50,567 nt of DNA, taken from positions 1-50,567 of the IMG/VR virus record IMGVR_UViG_3300029987_000009. One strand, 5' to 3'. Source of the DNA: a virus. The first letter of the stretch is position 1, and the number at the start of each line of letters is the position of its first letter. This document shows positions 14,324-23,100 of the stretch, in pieces. The notes under the pieces were generated by a model. The model did no database searches and was not told the origin of the DNA. It worked only from the letters and a program-made list of their open reading frames with translations. A program made the position numbers and the translations under genes.

Positions 14324-14911
14324 ATGTCAAATCCAAGCATGCAGTTGTCCGTTCGTATTCTTGATGTACAGATTGAAACTCGTAAGACAGCAAAGAGTTC
14401 TTATAAGATTGCAACAGTTGATTATAAGGACTTGAAGGATGGTAAGACTGGTAGTCGTAAGGTGATGTCCTTTGGCGCTAGCGAAGCTGCTTTTGGCTTC
14501 TTGGTCGGTCATGAAGTTAATGGTAACGAATACACAGTAACTGCGGAGAAGATCAATGATTTCTGGAATTGGATCAAAGTGGAAGAAGGCACTAATGGAG
14601 GAAGTGCTCCCAGTACTACTTCCAGTGGTAGTGGTAACTCTATTCTTTCTGGGACTAGTGCACGTACTGGGGATGCTGAGCGGCAGCAATTGATTGTACG
14701 TCAGAATGCCCTTACCAATGCAATTAAGTATTTTGAGGTAACTGGAAATAAGAAGGCAACTATCAATGATGTTGCAACTATTGTACAGCAGTTTGCGGAT
14801 ATCGTCTTTGGTAAGTTTGATCCTGATATTGATACTGGTGCGAAGTCTGCACCTAAGGTAAATAAGAATACAGATGCAGTTCTCGATGAAGATGGAGATG
14901 TGGAGTTCTAA
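14324..14911 (+). CDS. Single-stranded DNA-binding protein-like
   Basis: The 195-aa protein begins with a beta-rich domain (about 1-85) that looks like an OB fold, followed by a low-complexity Gly/Ser/Thr linker (about 89-112) and a helical segment. It ends in a highly acidic tail with a terminal aromatic (V-L-D-E-D-G-D-V-E-F). A flexible linker and an acidic tail ending in Phe are hallmarks of SSB and T7 gp2.5, where the tail contacts polymerase and helicase. The gene lies between the polymerase and the 5'-3' exonuclease. The role is inferred from architecture and context, because no exact family match is visible. Confidence 0.7.
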   Translation: MSNPSMQLSVRILDVQIETRKTAKSSYKIATVDYKDLKDGKTGSRKVMSFGASEAAFGFLVGHEVNGNEYTVTAEKINDFWNWIKVEEGTNGGSAPSTTSSGSGNSILSGTSARTGDAERQQLIVRQNALTNAIKYFEVTGNKKATINDVATIVQQFADIVFGKFDPDIDTGAKSAPKVNKNTDAVLDEDGDVEF

Positions 14912-14913
14912 TT

Positions 14914-15009
14914 ATGATTGAAACCTCGGTTGCAGTTGCTTTTTTAGTATTAAGTATCTGCTTGTCTGCTTGTCTTGTTCTAATTACAATTAAATATTTG
15001 GATATCTGA
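14914..15009 (+). CDS. Single-pass membrane micropeptide (31 aa)
   Basis: Read directly from ATG 14914 to TGA 15007-15009, whose A is shared with the next ATG. After M-I-E-T the chain is one hydrophobic helix (V-A-V-A-F-L-V-L-S-I-C-L-S-A-C-L-V-L-I) and ends K-Y-L-D-I. It would insert in the inner membrane. No clear strong Shine-Dalgarno precedes it (gatgtggag is the best). Function unknown. Confidence 0.5.
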   Translation: MIETSVAVAFLVLSICLSACLVLITIKYLDI

Positions 15010-15854
15010 TGCACGCCAATATCGACATGGATGTAGTCCTGTGGAAGTGTTCTGCAGGAAGCAGCTATGTGGCTAAGTATAAGAAACAGGAAGCCCTCGA
15101 AAGGGGGTTTTCTGAGCCACAACCTCTTAACCTAGCGCAATGTATTGAACTACTTGTTGACTACGTAGATAATATTCTAGAAAAAGTCAACACTAAACAA
15201 TATACATTGTGGTGTACTCCGAAAGGAAAAGATGCGAACTTCCGGTATAAACTTTTTAAAGAATATAAAGGGAATCGAACTGGAGAAAAGCCAGCCTGCT
15301 TCCATGATCTGCAAAAGTTCGCAGAGGAATATTACAAAGATCATTTCAAGTATGCAAACTTCTGTGAAGCAGACGACATGCTCGCATGCTTGCAAACAGA
15401 CGACACAGTTGCATGTACCATCGACAAAGACATGCAGCAGTTCCCCGGAAAGCATTACCATCTTGACAAAGCAACCTTAATTGAAGTAAACTATGATGAT
15501 GCGTGGCACACCTTCTGGAAACAGATGTTGATGGGTGACCGCATTGACAACATTATTAGTCCTATTAATCGCTGTGGTCCTGCTACAGCAGAAAAGATTC
15601 TATTACGTGGTGGCCCTCCTGACTATCCTGATATTGTCCGGGAGGCTTATGGAGACGATAAACGTTTCACTATTAATTACAATCTTGTACATCTTTGGCG
15701 TAAGCCTTGGCAGTTGTTTGATGGGCAGTATCTACAAACATACAATAATGAAGCGGACTTCAGAAAGGCATTGGACGAACTTTGCGTAAACATGGAAAAA
15801 AGAGGGAATCCGGACATCGTAGCAAACTCGAAGATGACTTCGGAGACATTCTAA
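15009..15854 (+). CDS. 5'-3' exonuclease (T7 gp6 / FEN-like)
   Basis: The 281-aa protein follows the flap-nuclease plan: N-terminal D-M-D (6-8), a middle F-C-E-A-D-D-M-L-A (about 116-124) with the clustered acidic metal ligands, T-I-D-K-D-M-Q-Q-F (about 136-144), and G-D-R-I-D-N-I (about 175-181) leading into a helix-hairpin-helix-like C-G-P-A-T-A-E-K-I-L. It would remove RNA primers and degrade host DNA. The C-terminal end overlaps the endonuclease gene by 73 bases in another frame. Confidence 0.82.
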   Translation: MHANIDMDVVLWKCSAGSSYVAKYKKQEALERGFSEPQPLNLAQCIELLVDYVDNILEKVNTKQYTLWCTPKGKDANFRYKLFKEYKGNRTGEKPACFHDLQKFAEEYYKDHFKYANFCEADDMLACLQTDDTVACTIDKDMQQFPGKHYHLDKATLIEVNYDDAWHTFWKQMLMGDRIDNIISPINRCGPATAEKILLRGGPPDYPDIVREAYGDDKRFTINYNLVHLWRKPWQLFDGQYLQTYNNEADFRKALDELCVNMEKRGNPDIVANSKMTSETF

Positions 15855-16186
15855 CTAGTTTGGGTATTGAACAAGTTTATGAAAAAGACCACCTAGCATA
15901 TACAGTACCAGAAAGTAAGCATAAGTACACGATTGATTTTACTTTGCCAAATAAAATCTTTATAGAATGCAAGGGATATCTACGTGATTATGATGAGCGG
16001 CATAAATATCAGTTGATTAAAGAACAACATCCTGAAGCTGATATTCGTTTTGTGTTTGCTAATCCATATAAGATGATTTCACGTACAAAGATGGACCACA
16101 AGGATTGGTGCATTAAGTTTGGATTTCCTTGGTGTGCTGTCTCTGACGTAGAAACAATAAAGAAATGGAGTGAAGAATGTTTGTAA
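15782..16186 (+). CDS. Holliday-junction resolvase, T7 endonuclease I family
   Basis: The start is TTG 15782, inside the exonuclease gene; no ATG lies before the first catalytic residue. The 134-aa protein aligns with T7 endonuclease I over its whole length: S-K-L-E17, Y-T-I-D52-F-x-L-P-N, I-F-I-E62-C-K64-G, matching T7 E20, D55, E65 and K67 with a constant offset of three. The segment L-I-K-E-Q-H-P-E-A-D-I-R also matches. It cuts branched DNA and resolves replication or packaging intermediates. Confidence 0.92.
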   Translation: MRKHGKKRESGHRSKLEDDFGDILTSLGIEQVYEKDHLAYTVPESKHKYTIDFTLPNKIFIECKGYLRDYDERHKYQLIKEQHPEADIRFVFANPYKMISRTKMDHKDWCIKFGFPWCAVSDVETIKKWSEECL

Positions 16187-16356
16187 CTTCCGTAGTACAG
16201 AAGCCTGATGGAGAGACCATTAAGTTTGAAGCAGAACTAAGTGAACAGGAATTTTCCTTTATCTTCAATCAGGGCCTGAATCTACTGCTTGCACAGGGAG
16301 CTATTAAGCCAGAGTATCTTAAGCCAGTAGATAAGAAAGAGATTGTACTCTCATGA
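16177..16356 (+). CDS. Small hypothetical protein (59 aa)
   Basis: Read directly: ATG 16177 overlaps the endonuclease stop region and TGA is at 16354-16356, overlapping the next ATG. The protein (M-F-V-T-S-V-V-Q-K-P-D-G-E-T-I-K-F-E-A-E) is mixed beta and helix, with L-S-E-Q-E-F-S-F-I-F-N-Q-G and K-P-V-D-K-K-E-I at the end. A ribosome site (aatggagtgaag) is present. I do not recognise it. Confidence 0.65.
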   Translation: MFVTSVVQKPDGETIKFEAELSEQEFSFIFNQGLNLLLAQGAIKPEYLKPVDKKEIVLS

Positions 16357-17093
16357 GGATTCTCCTACTTGATATTGAAACCTTTCCGAATCTTGCATAT
16401 ACCTTCAATCTTTGGAACACTACGATCACTAACGACAAGATCATTACTCCCGGTCGTACAGCATGCTGGTCTGCTAAGTGGTATGGCGACCGTTCTATTT
16501 ATTTCTCTGGACTTAATGAATCCACAGAACTGGACATGGTGCATCGTATCCACGATCTACTCTCTGAGGCGGATGTGGTAGTTCATTATAATGGCAAGAA
16601 GTTTGACATTCCTACATTGAACAAGGAATTCTTGATGTTGGGGTTGACTCCCCCTAAGCCATATAAGCAGGTAGATCTTTACCAAGTTGTCAAGCGAAAC
16701 TTCCGGTTTGCTTCTAATAAACTTGATTTTGTGTCTCAGCAGTTGGGTATTGGCACAAAGACACACCATAAAGGATTCGATCTTTGGAAGGGTTGTATGG
16801 AAAACCGTCCAGATGATTGGGCCGTTATGAAGGAATATAACATTAACGATACCATCCTTCTTGAGAAGTTGTATGATAAGTTGATTCCTTGGGTACCTAA
16901 TCCACCCAACTACAATCTGTTTAGTGATATTTCCTGCTGTCCTTCTTGTGGAGGTGTGCATTTCCAGAAGCGTGGATTTACTAATACAGTACGACAACGG
17001 CAGCGGTATCAATGTACTGACTGTGGTGCTTGGTTCCAAGATCGTCTTGGAGTAAAAGAAAAAGAAGTTAAGTTCAATTCTGGAGGTGTTTGA
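16353..17093 (+). CDS. DnaQ/RNase H-fold 3'-5' exonuclease with C-terminal zinc ribbon
   Basis: The 246-aa protein opens with L-L-L-D7-I-E9-T-F-P, the DEDD first motif, followed by V-V-H-Y-N-G-K-K-F-D (about 77-86) as second motif and Y-N-I-N-D-T-I-L-L-E-K-L-Y (about 162-174) as third. The last 45 residues form a C-P-S-C-G-G...C-T-D-C-G zinc ribbon that probably binds nucleic acid. It is a second proofreading-type nuclease besides polymerase part 1. It may act in host DNA degradation or recombination. Confidence 0.8.
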   Translation: MRILLLDIETFPNLAYTFNLWNTTITNDKIITPGRTACWSAKWYGDRSIYFSGLNESTELDMVHRIHDLLSEADVVVHYNGKKFDIPTLNKEFLMLGLTPPKPYKQVDLYQVVKRNFRFASNKLDFVSQQLGIGTKTHHKGFDLWKGCMENRPDDWAVMKEYNINDTILLEKLYDKLIPWVPNPPNYNLFSDISCCPSCGGVHFQKRGFTNTVRQRQRYQCTDCGAWFQDRLGVKEKEVKFNSGGV

Positions 17094-17305
17094 TGTCTGC
17101 ATTGGATGTACAAGAAGGTGGCAATCATTATCAGCAGTTTGTAATTCAGCCAATTGAATTTATTACAAAGAATAAAATTCCCTTTATTGAGGGGAATGTT
17201 ATTAAGTATGTTTGTAGGCATAGAAACAAAAATGGTATAGAGGATTTGAGGAAAGCTAAGCATTGTATTGATTTGCTGATTGAAATGGAGTATCCAAATG
17301 CTTGA
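17093..17305 (+). CDS. DUF3310-like small protein (70 aa)
   Basis: The start is ATG 17093 overlapping the nuclease stop (TGATG). The protein fits the DUF3310 pattern: G-G-N-H-Y-Q-Q-F...I-Q-P-I-E-F-I, then G-N-V-I-K-Y-V-C-R-H-R-N-K-N-G-I-E-D-L-R-K-A. These small helical proteins are frequent in phage nucleotide-metabolism regions, and their biochemical role is not settled. It lies just upstream of the ribonucleotide reductase. Confidence 0.82.
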   Translation: MSALDVQEGGNHYQQFVIQPIEFITKNKIPFIEGNVIKYVCRHRNKNGIEDLRKAKHCIDLLIEMEYPNA

Positions 17306-17504
17306 AGTATTAAAGGGGGATACATATGGAATCTGGAATGTGTATCTTGAGGATGATGATGCCCCTGTTGGGGAGATTGTAATTCATTGTGGTGGTTTGT
17401 CTTTTGAGGCCGCTGATCCTCTTGGAGTAGTTTATTATATTGACTTTGTAGTTGATCTTGCCAAGGCAATGCAGGAATGCAAGAAGGAGTTGGATGATGC
17501 TTGA
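17298..17504 (+). CDS. Small acidic hypothetical protein (68 aa)
   Basis: I chose ATG 17298, which overlaps the previous stop by eight bases; the TTG at 17280 adds six residues without a better ribosome site. The protein reads G-I-W-N-V-Y-L-E-D-D-D-A-P-V-G-E-I-V-I and ends in an acidic helix (C-K-K-E-L-D-D-A). Function unknown. Confidence 0.6.
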   Translation: MLEVLKGDTYGIWNVYLEDDDAPVGEIVIHCGGLSFEAADPLGVVYYIDFVVDLAKAMQECKKELDDA

Positions 17505-17754
17505 TCAATATATTCAAATGATTATCTTTATTCTTGGTGTTTCTGCGTTGTTTATGTCTCAATCTAAAACACCAAAGGAACGATTTATTGGTTGTATTCT
17601 TGGTCTTTGTAGCCAACCTTTTTGGTTCTATACTACATTTGTAAATCAACAATGGGGTATTTTTATGGCTTGTATTTTTTATACTCTTTCTTGGTTGCGA
17701 GGGTATCTTAATGCTGCAGAAGGAGTGAAAGAATGCTTGACCTCGAAGCTCTGA
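17497..17754 (+). CDS. Small membrane protein (85 aa)
   Basis: The start is ATG 17497 (17494 also possible) just before the upstream stop. Three hydrophobic stretches are visible: I-Q-M-I-I-F-I-L-G-V-S-A-L-F (about 5-19), F-I-G-C-I-L-G-L-C-S-Q-P-F-W-F (about 28-44) and I-F-M-A-C-I-F-Y-T-L-S-W-L (about 53-65). The size and topology would fit a holin-like or membrane-remodelling protein, but it lies in the early block, not with the lysis genes. Role unknown. Confidence 0.6.
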   Translation: MLDQYIQMIIFILGVSALFMSQSKTPKERFIGCILGLCSQPFWFYTTFVNQQWGIFMACIFYTLSWLRGYLNAAEGVKECLTSKL

Positions 17755-17930
17755 TTGATTTGCTTACTGCAAGATATGATCCACATGATTTAATTGATCT
17801 GTTGGAAGTTGATATTGAAGAGCTTGTTGAAGCCCTTAAGGAAAAGATTGAAGATGACTTTGACCGCCTTGCCGAAATTGTCCTACAAGACCAAGAAAAC
17901 TCTGAAGACGAATCGTCAGAGGGATACTGA
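17733..17930 (+). CDS. Small very acidic protein (65 aa)
   Basis: ATG 17733 lies within the end of the membrane-protein gene, behind aaggagtgaaag. The protein is a run of acidic amphipathic helices (D-L-E-A-L-I-D-L-L; L-L-E-V-D-I-E-E-L-V-E-A-L-K-E-K-I-E-D-D-F) and ends S-E-D-E-S-S-E-G-Y. Such highly acidic phage proteins may mimic DNA or bind host factors. That is speculative. Confidence 0.6.
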   Translation: MLDLEALIDLLTARYDPHDLIDLLEVDIEELVEALKEKIEDDFDRLAEIVLQDQENSEDESSEGY

Positions 17931-18030
17931 AGAGCAGCTTGGTACTAAGGCATACCGCCTCCGTAGTATTGAAACCGAAGAACAAAAAAAGGAACTCAAA
18001 GAATTCTATGAGCACGGAACAACAGACTGA
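17854..18030 (+). CDS. Small basic protein overlapping the reductase start (58 aa)
   Basis: ATG 17854 follows aaggaaaag within the acidic-protein gene. The frame ends at TGA 18028-18030, 23 bases into the reductase gene. The N-terminal half is basic (K-L-S-Y-K-T-K-K-T-L-K-T-N-R-Q-R) and the second half is a charged helix. It may exist mainly to carry translation into the reductase gene. Moderate confidence because both neighbours overlap it. Confidence 0.45.
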   Translation: MTLTALPKLSYKTKKTLKTNRQRDTEEQLGTKAYRLRSIETEEQKKELKEFYEHGTTD

Positions 18031-19906
18031 AAAGGATTTTGAACAGTATATTAGCTTCTCCCGTTATGCACGTTGGATTGAAGCAGAGAGTAGGCGGGAG
18101 ACGTGGGAAGAAACAGTACGTAGATACTGTAATTTTTTTGCTAAGCGGTATCCAAAGCATGCAGCATGGTTTAATGATATCGCTTTTCCTGCAATCTACA
18201 ACAAAGAAGTAATGCCCAGTATGCGGTGCTTGATGACTGCTGGGCCTGCACTGGATCGAGATAATATGGCAGGGTTTAACTGTTCCTATCTACCTATTGA
18301 TGATCCCCGTGCATTTGATGAGATGCTTTATGTACTAAGTTGTGGTACTGGTGTTGGTTTTAGTGTAGAACGTCAATTCATTAATCAATTGCCTACAGTG
18401 GCAGAGGAGTTCCATGAGTCAGATACAGCGATTAAGATCCGTGATAGTCGAATTGGTTGGGCTTCAGGACTCCGCGAACTCATTGGCCTGCTCTATCAGG
18501 GCCAAGTGCCTAAATGGGACCTATCGAGCGTCAGACCTGCAGGAACTCGACTCCGGACTTTTGGAGGCCGTGCTTCAGGCCCAAGCCCACTCAACGATCT
18601 CTTCCTGTTTGTTGTTGGAGTCTTTAAGAAGGCTGGAGGACGCAAACTAAACTCTGTAGAGTGTCATGATATTTCTTGTAAGATTGCTGAGGTTATTATC
18701 GCAGGGGGAGTGCGACGTTCTGCTTTAATTAGTTTGTCTAATCTTAGTGATGAACGTATGCGAAATGCTAAGACGGGGCAGTGGTGGGAAAATAACTCCC
18801 AGCGCACTCTTGCTAACAACTCTGTGGCATATACAGAAAAGCCCGAGATTGGTGTATTTATGCGAGAATGGGCATCGTTGTATGATTCTCATTCTGGCGA
18901 ACGAGGTATCTTTAATCGGCTGGCTAGTAAGAAAGCAGCCGCTGCTATTGATCGTGATCCCGGCTATGAATTTGGTGCTAATCCTTGCGGAGAGATTAGT
19001 CTTCGACCAAATCAGGTGTGTAATCTAACCGAGGCCATCCTACGGTACGAAGATACTTGGGAGGATATTAAACGTAAGTTGGAAATTGCAACTATTCTTG
19101 GTACATTCCAAGCCACACTTACAGACTTCCAATATGTGCGTAAGATTTGGAGCAAGAATACTGCTGAAGAGGCTCTGTTGGGGGTTTCCCTGACAGGCAT
19201 TATGGATAGCCCACTATTGAATGGAAACTATGAGAAAAGTGAAGTTGTGGCAAGTCATCTCGTGGATTTGCGAGAATTCGTCAGAGCTGTTAATCGAAGC
19301 TGGGCTATTGATCTTGGCATTAACCCTGCTGCTGCAAGTACTACAATCAAGCCATCCGGGACTGTAAGTCAGTTAGTGAACTCTGCATCTGGTATTCATC
19401 CACGATACAGTCAGTATTATATTCGTACTGTGCGGTCTGATAAGAAAGACCCACTTGGTGCCTTCTTGGCTGCACAGGGAATTCCTGTTGAAACAGATGT
19501 GTATCATCCTGATGTTAGTGTGTTTAGCTTCCCTATCAAGGGACCGGCTAAATCAGTGTATCGTAATGATCGTACTGCGATTGAGCAGCTTGAGCATTAT
19601 CTCCTGTTCAAACGTAACTGGACTGATCATAACGTATCTATTACTGTTTATGTAAAGGAAAATGAATGGATGCATGTAGGAGCATGGGTGTATGAGCACT
19701 TCGACGAATTATGTGGAGTCTCTTTCCTACCCCATAGTGACCATGTCTACAAGCAGGCTCCGTACACGGAGATTGACCAAGTGCAATATGAAAAGGCTGT
19801 TTCAGCGTTCCCTGTTGTCAATTGGGAGACTTTCACTGAAACAGAAGATGGCACTACGTCAGCGCGTGAACTTGCGTGCTCCTCTGGGGCTTGTGAAATC
19901 CTATGA
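18008..19906 (+). CDS. Class II (adenosylcobalamin-dependent) ribonucleoside triphosphate reductase
   Basis: I chose ATG 18008 (M-S-T-E-Q-Q) behind aaggaactcaaag, giving 632 aa; the frame is open upstream to 17939. Hallmarks of monomeric RTPR/NrdJ are A-G-F-N-C-S-Y-L (first redox Cys), N-P-C-G-E-I-S-L (thiyl Cys, Asn and Glu of the finger loop), K-P-S-G-T-V-S-Q-L-V (phosphate-binding turn) and a C-terminal C-S-S-G-A-C pair for thioredoxin re-reduction. No NrdB-like radical subunit gene is present, as expected for class II. It makes dNTPs and needs B12 from the host. With ThyX it forms the phage dNTP supply. Confidence 0.92.
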   Translation: MSTEQQTEKDFEQYISFSRYARWIEAESRRETWEETVRRYCNFFAKRYPKHAAWFNDIAFPAIYNKEVMPSMRCLMTAGPALDRDNMAGFNCSYLPIDDPRAFDEMLYVLSCGTGVGFSVERQFINQLPTVAEEFHESDTAIKIRDSRIGWASGLRELIGLLYQGQVPKWDLSSVRPAGTRLRTFGGRASGPSPLNDLFLFVVGVFKKAGGRKLNSVECHDISCKIAEVIIAGGVRRSALISLSNLSDERMRNAKTGQWWENNSQRTLANNSVAYTEKPEIGVFMREWASLYDSHSGERGIFNRLASKKAAAAIDRDPGYEFGANPCGEISLRPNQVCNLTEAILRYEDTWEDIKRKLEIATILGTFQATLTDFQYVRKIWSKNTAEEALLGVSLTGIMDSPLLNGNYEKSEVVASHLVDLREFVRAVNRSWAIDLGINPAAASTTIKPSGTVSQLVNSASGIHPRYSQYYIRTVRSDKKDPLGAFLAAQGIPVETDVYHPDVSVFSFPIKGPAKSVYRNDRTAIEQLEHYLLFKRNWTDHNVSITVYVKENEWMHVGAWVYEHFDELCGVSFLPHSDHVYKQAPYTEIDQVQYEKAVSAFPVVNWETFTETEDGTTSARELACSSGACEIL

Positions 19907-20082
19907 TCTACCTAAAATTGGCATTTATCCCGGGGGTTGTTATTGGACTTGATCTTCCTGAGAATCATCCTCTTGGATTTAAAGCTGGTGTATTGTCTGT
20001 ATCTACAGCATCCTTACGACTGTTTCTTGGTATCTTGATAGTTGAAGTTGGTTTGTGTGATGATGTTGTTTTAGATGAGTAA
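19903..20082 (+). CDS. Small hydrophobic protein after the reductase (59 aa)
   Basis: Read directly: ATG 19903 overlaps the reductase stop (ATGA), and TAA 20080-20082 runs into the A-tract of the terminator. The chain (M-I-Y-L-K-L-A-F-I-P-G-V-V-I-G-L-D-L-P; L-R-L-F-L-G-I-L-I-V-E-V-G-L) is mostly hydrophobic and ends D-D-V-V-L-D-E. The hydrophobic parts are short for membrane spans, so a small beta protein is equally likely. It is the last gene of the rightward arm. Confidence 0.65.
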   Translation: MIYLKLAFIPGVVIGLDLPENHPLGFKAGVLSVSTASLRLFLGILIVEVGLCDDVVLDE

Positions 20083-20123
20083 AAAAATAGCCCCCTTTCT
20101 CAAACGAGATTGGGGGCTTTTTA
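20081..20123. terminator. Bidirectional terminator between convergent arms
   Basis: The stem pairs AGCCCCC (20089-20095) with GGGGGCT (20112-20118), with an inner CTC/GAG pair. It is flanked by seven A on the left and five T on the right, so it can stop transcription in both directions. It sits exactly between the rightward replication arm and the leftward structural block. Confidence 0.92.
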
Positions 20124-23100
20124 TTATTCAGCGTTTGCTGCATTAAGTTTATTGAATGCCTCTACTTGTTCCTTTGCTCGAATCAAAGCACGAGTCTGCT
20201 TAAGATTACGATTAAGGTTCTGGAAAGCTGAGTTAGACTGGAATGCATTCTGTCCTACAGATTGAATTCTCTTCTGTATTTCAGCAGAATCACCCCCAAG
20301 CTCCATGTACTTCTGATACAAATCCTGCAATTTACTCTTACCATCATAACTAGTTCCCAATCTATTGTTTACTACCATAGCTGGAATCTCGGTGTTTAGT
20401 TCAGAGAGAATTGAATTTCTTGCATCAGTCCTAGCCTTCTCTTGCTGACTAAGTCCATAAGACAAGTCACGTTCCTGTGCTTCCCTGAGTGGAGTAACGC
20501 CAGTCAGTTTACGTAGTAGCTGCTCTCTTGGAGTACGCTCAACAGTCTTTACGTTGGTGCCTGCATCATTCATCTGCTGGAATTCAAAGTTACCTTTTGC
20601 ATTGGTATGTCCAATGTTCTCTTCAAGGGCTCCCTTGATGTAGGGCAGATTAGGCGCAAGCCGTGCAGCCTGATTAGTAGTTCTAAGCCTATCGTCCTTC
20701 CCTTCTCGGAACTGGTTAATCACACCGGGAACCGCTCCAGTCAAATTCCTTGCTACAGAACCAACAGCACTGTACAACGGCCAAACATAGCTAGAAAAAT
20801 CCCCGCCCGGACTACCCGTTTGAAATGAACCAGAGAAGTCAAGTCCAGTGGTATCAGAGAACAGTCCCTTAGAAATACTAGGAGGCAGTTGTCCCATAAT
20901 CATCTTGGAATTAGGTGCATTAAGGATAGCAGGATCTTTTGAATTCTTGCCCCACATATCCTTCAAAGTATCATAGATACCCGCCATGTAGTTCAATCCG
21001 GGAATCGCCATAATACCACCAAGACCAAGCATCATTCCTATCTTAACCATAAAGGCAGCTTTTGCACCCGGCTGATTCATGAACTTTGCATCACCATATA
21101 GCTTAGTAAGCTCATTGAACATAAAGGTACGCAGGTTACCAGCACCCTCACCCAGCACACCAGCCTTCTTCAACCAACGCGGCTGATTAGCTTTAAGTGA
21201 GGAATTCATCATAACTTCTGACATATGCTTAGCATACTCAAATGCCCGAGCTTCAGGAACACCAGATTCAATGAATGCTCTAGACACCGCAGTAAAAAAG
21301 TAAGAACGACCAACCAAGTCAGGAGTACGTGTAATCACATTAGCAAGTGAATTAACTGCTTCACTTCCATAACTCCCACTATGTGATACATTAAGATCGG
21401 CTGCATAAGTATCTGCAATGCCATTATCTTTCATGTACTGCCACATACGTTGTCCTAGTGTGTCCCCAGCCATTCGTGGGTTATCAATACCCATCTTATG
21501 ATTCCAACCCTCTTTACCCATACGAGCTGTATTTGCTGCTGCATCTCCGATAGCCATAACTAGTGGTTTTATCAACATCAACTTACCCTGCACACCTAGC
21601 TTAGTATAAGCCATACGGGCAGCTGCTAAGCGGGTATTAACTTCTGCTGCATTCTGCACACCTTGAATGCCCTGCACAATTGCTGTGCTGGTATTAGATA
21701 GTACCTTAGCAGTTAGCCACTTCTTCATATCTCTGGCGAAATTAGTGACCGACCTAGAATTAATTGCTGGATTACCAACATATTTATTCAAGTCAACTTT
21801 CTCAGAAATATACCTACCAAGACTATCCAGAGTTTCGTTAGTAACTACACCATAGTGACTGTCGTAATACTCCTGTAGTACTTCTGGCAGATTAACTTTT
21901 CCTTGTGCTAAGAAGTCTTGTTTAAGGGCACTCAGTTGTCTACTGGCCTTCTGTGCTTCTGTGAACAGGTGACCACCCTGTAACTGACTAGTAAGGGAAT
22001 CAATAGCCCTTGTAGCCTGTTCTTTAGGATTAAGCCAAGGCTCATCACCTGCCCATCCACGAACACCCATACGGGCCTGTGTGTGCCCTTGATAGTTATA
22101 TGCATCCTTCCAAGCATTCTGCACATCCTTCATACCTAACTTATCCAGTATTGCCTGATCCCCAGCAGTAATTGCTAAGTCAGTTTTGTACTGTTCTAGT
22201 AGACTTTGTGTTCCAGTCTTTTCACCAGTAAACCCACGAGTGCGTGGAGCAGGTTCTGTCATAGTTACAGAATGCGACTTAGAGTCAAATCCATATTCTT
22301 CTGGGTGCTGTGTGATGTACTTGTATGCTTGATTAAAAGTTCTTATATTATCTCCAGAAATACGAACAGGCATAGATACATGCTTGCCATCTTTATCTGT
22401 TAATGTTACAAGAGATTCATACTTGCCCTTCCAAGATCTACCAAAGTACTTACCATTATCCATATTAGGCAAATCCTTTGGTACAGCAATACCATCGTCA
22501 ATCTGTTTCTGTTTGTAGGCGTCATTAACTCTATCGTACAGCTTATCCATCTCAGCACTGATCGAGTCCATGTAAGCCTTAACACGCGGAGAACTTCCCT
22601 CTTCTCCCCTAATATACTGCATGATACCATCACGAGCAGTATTAATCCCATCAAACCACTTAAGACTATTGAACTTGGTAGAGATGTTTCTTTCCGCCAT
22701 TTCAGCAGCCAACTTCGCCTTCCTCCCTCCAGTTTCAATCATTTTAGAACCCCAGACATATGCAGGATTATCTTGCATGACCCTACGCATAGCTGCACCT
22801 TGGGTAAGTACATTCCTACGACCAACCATCTTGGGAATATCAGAAGACTTAGAGATGTCCTTCTGTACATCAGTATACACATCAGATACATTATCACGAG
22901 CATAACCAAATGCCTGTTGGAATCCTTTTGAATCCTCTAGAGGAGTTACAGTAGCAACCTTATTAGCAGGTTCTACAGAAGGAGATGCCGCATTCATGAT
23001 CTGTGCATTTGCAGCCTGAGCTTCAGGAAATAATTCAGGAAGACTTGACTTGTAGTAGTTCAAATCAGAAGGAAACTGTACAGCATTATTTTCTGCGTAG

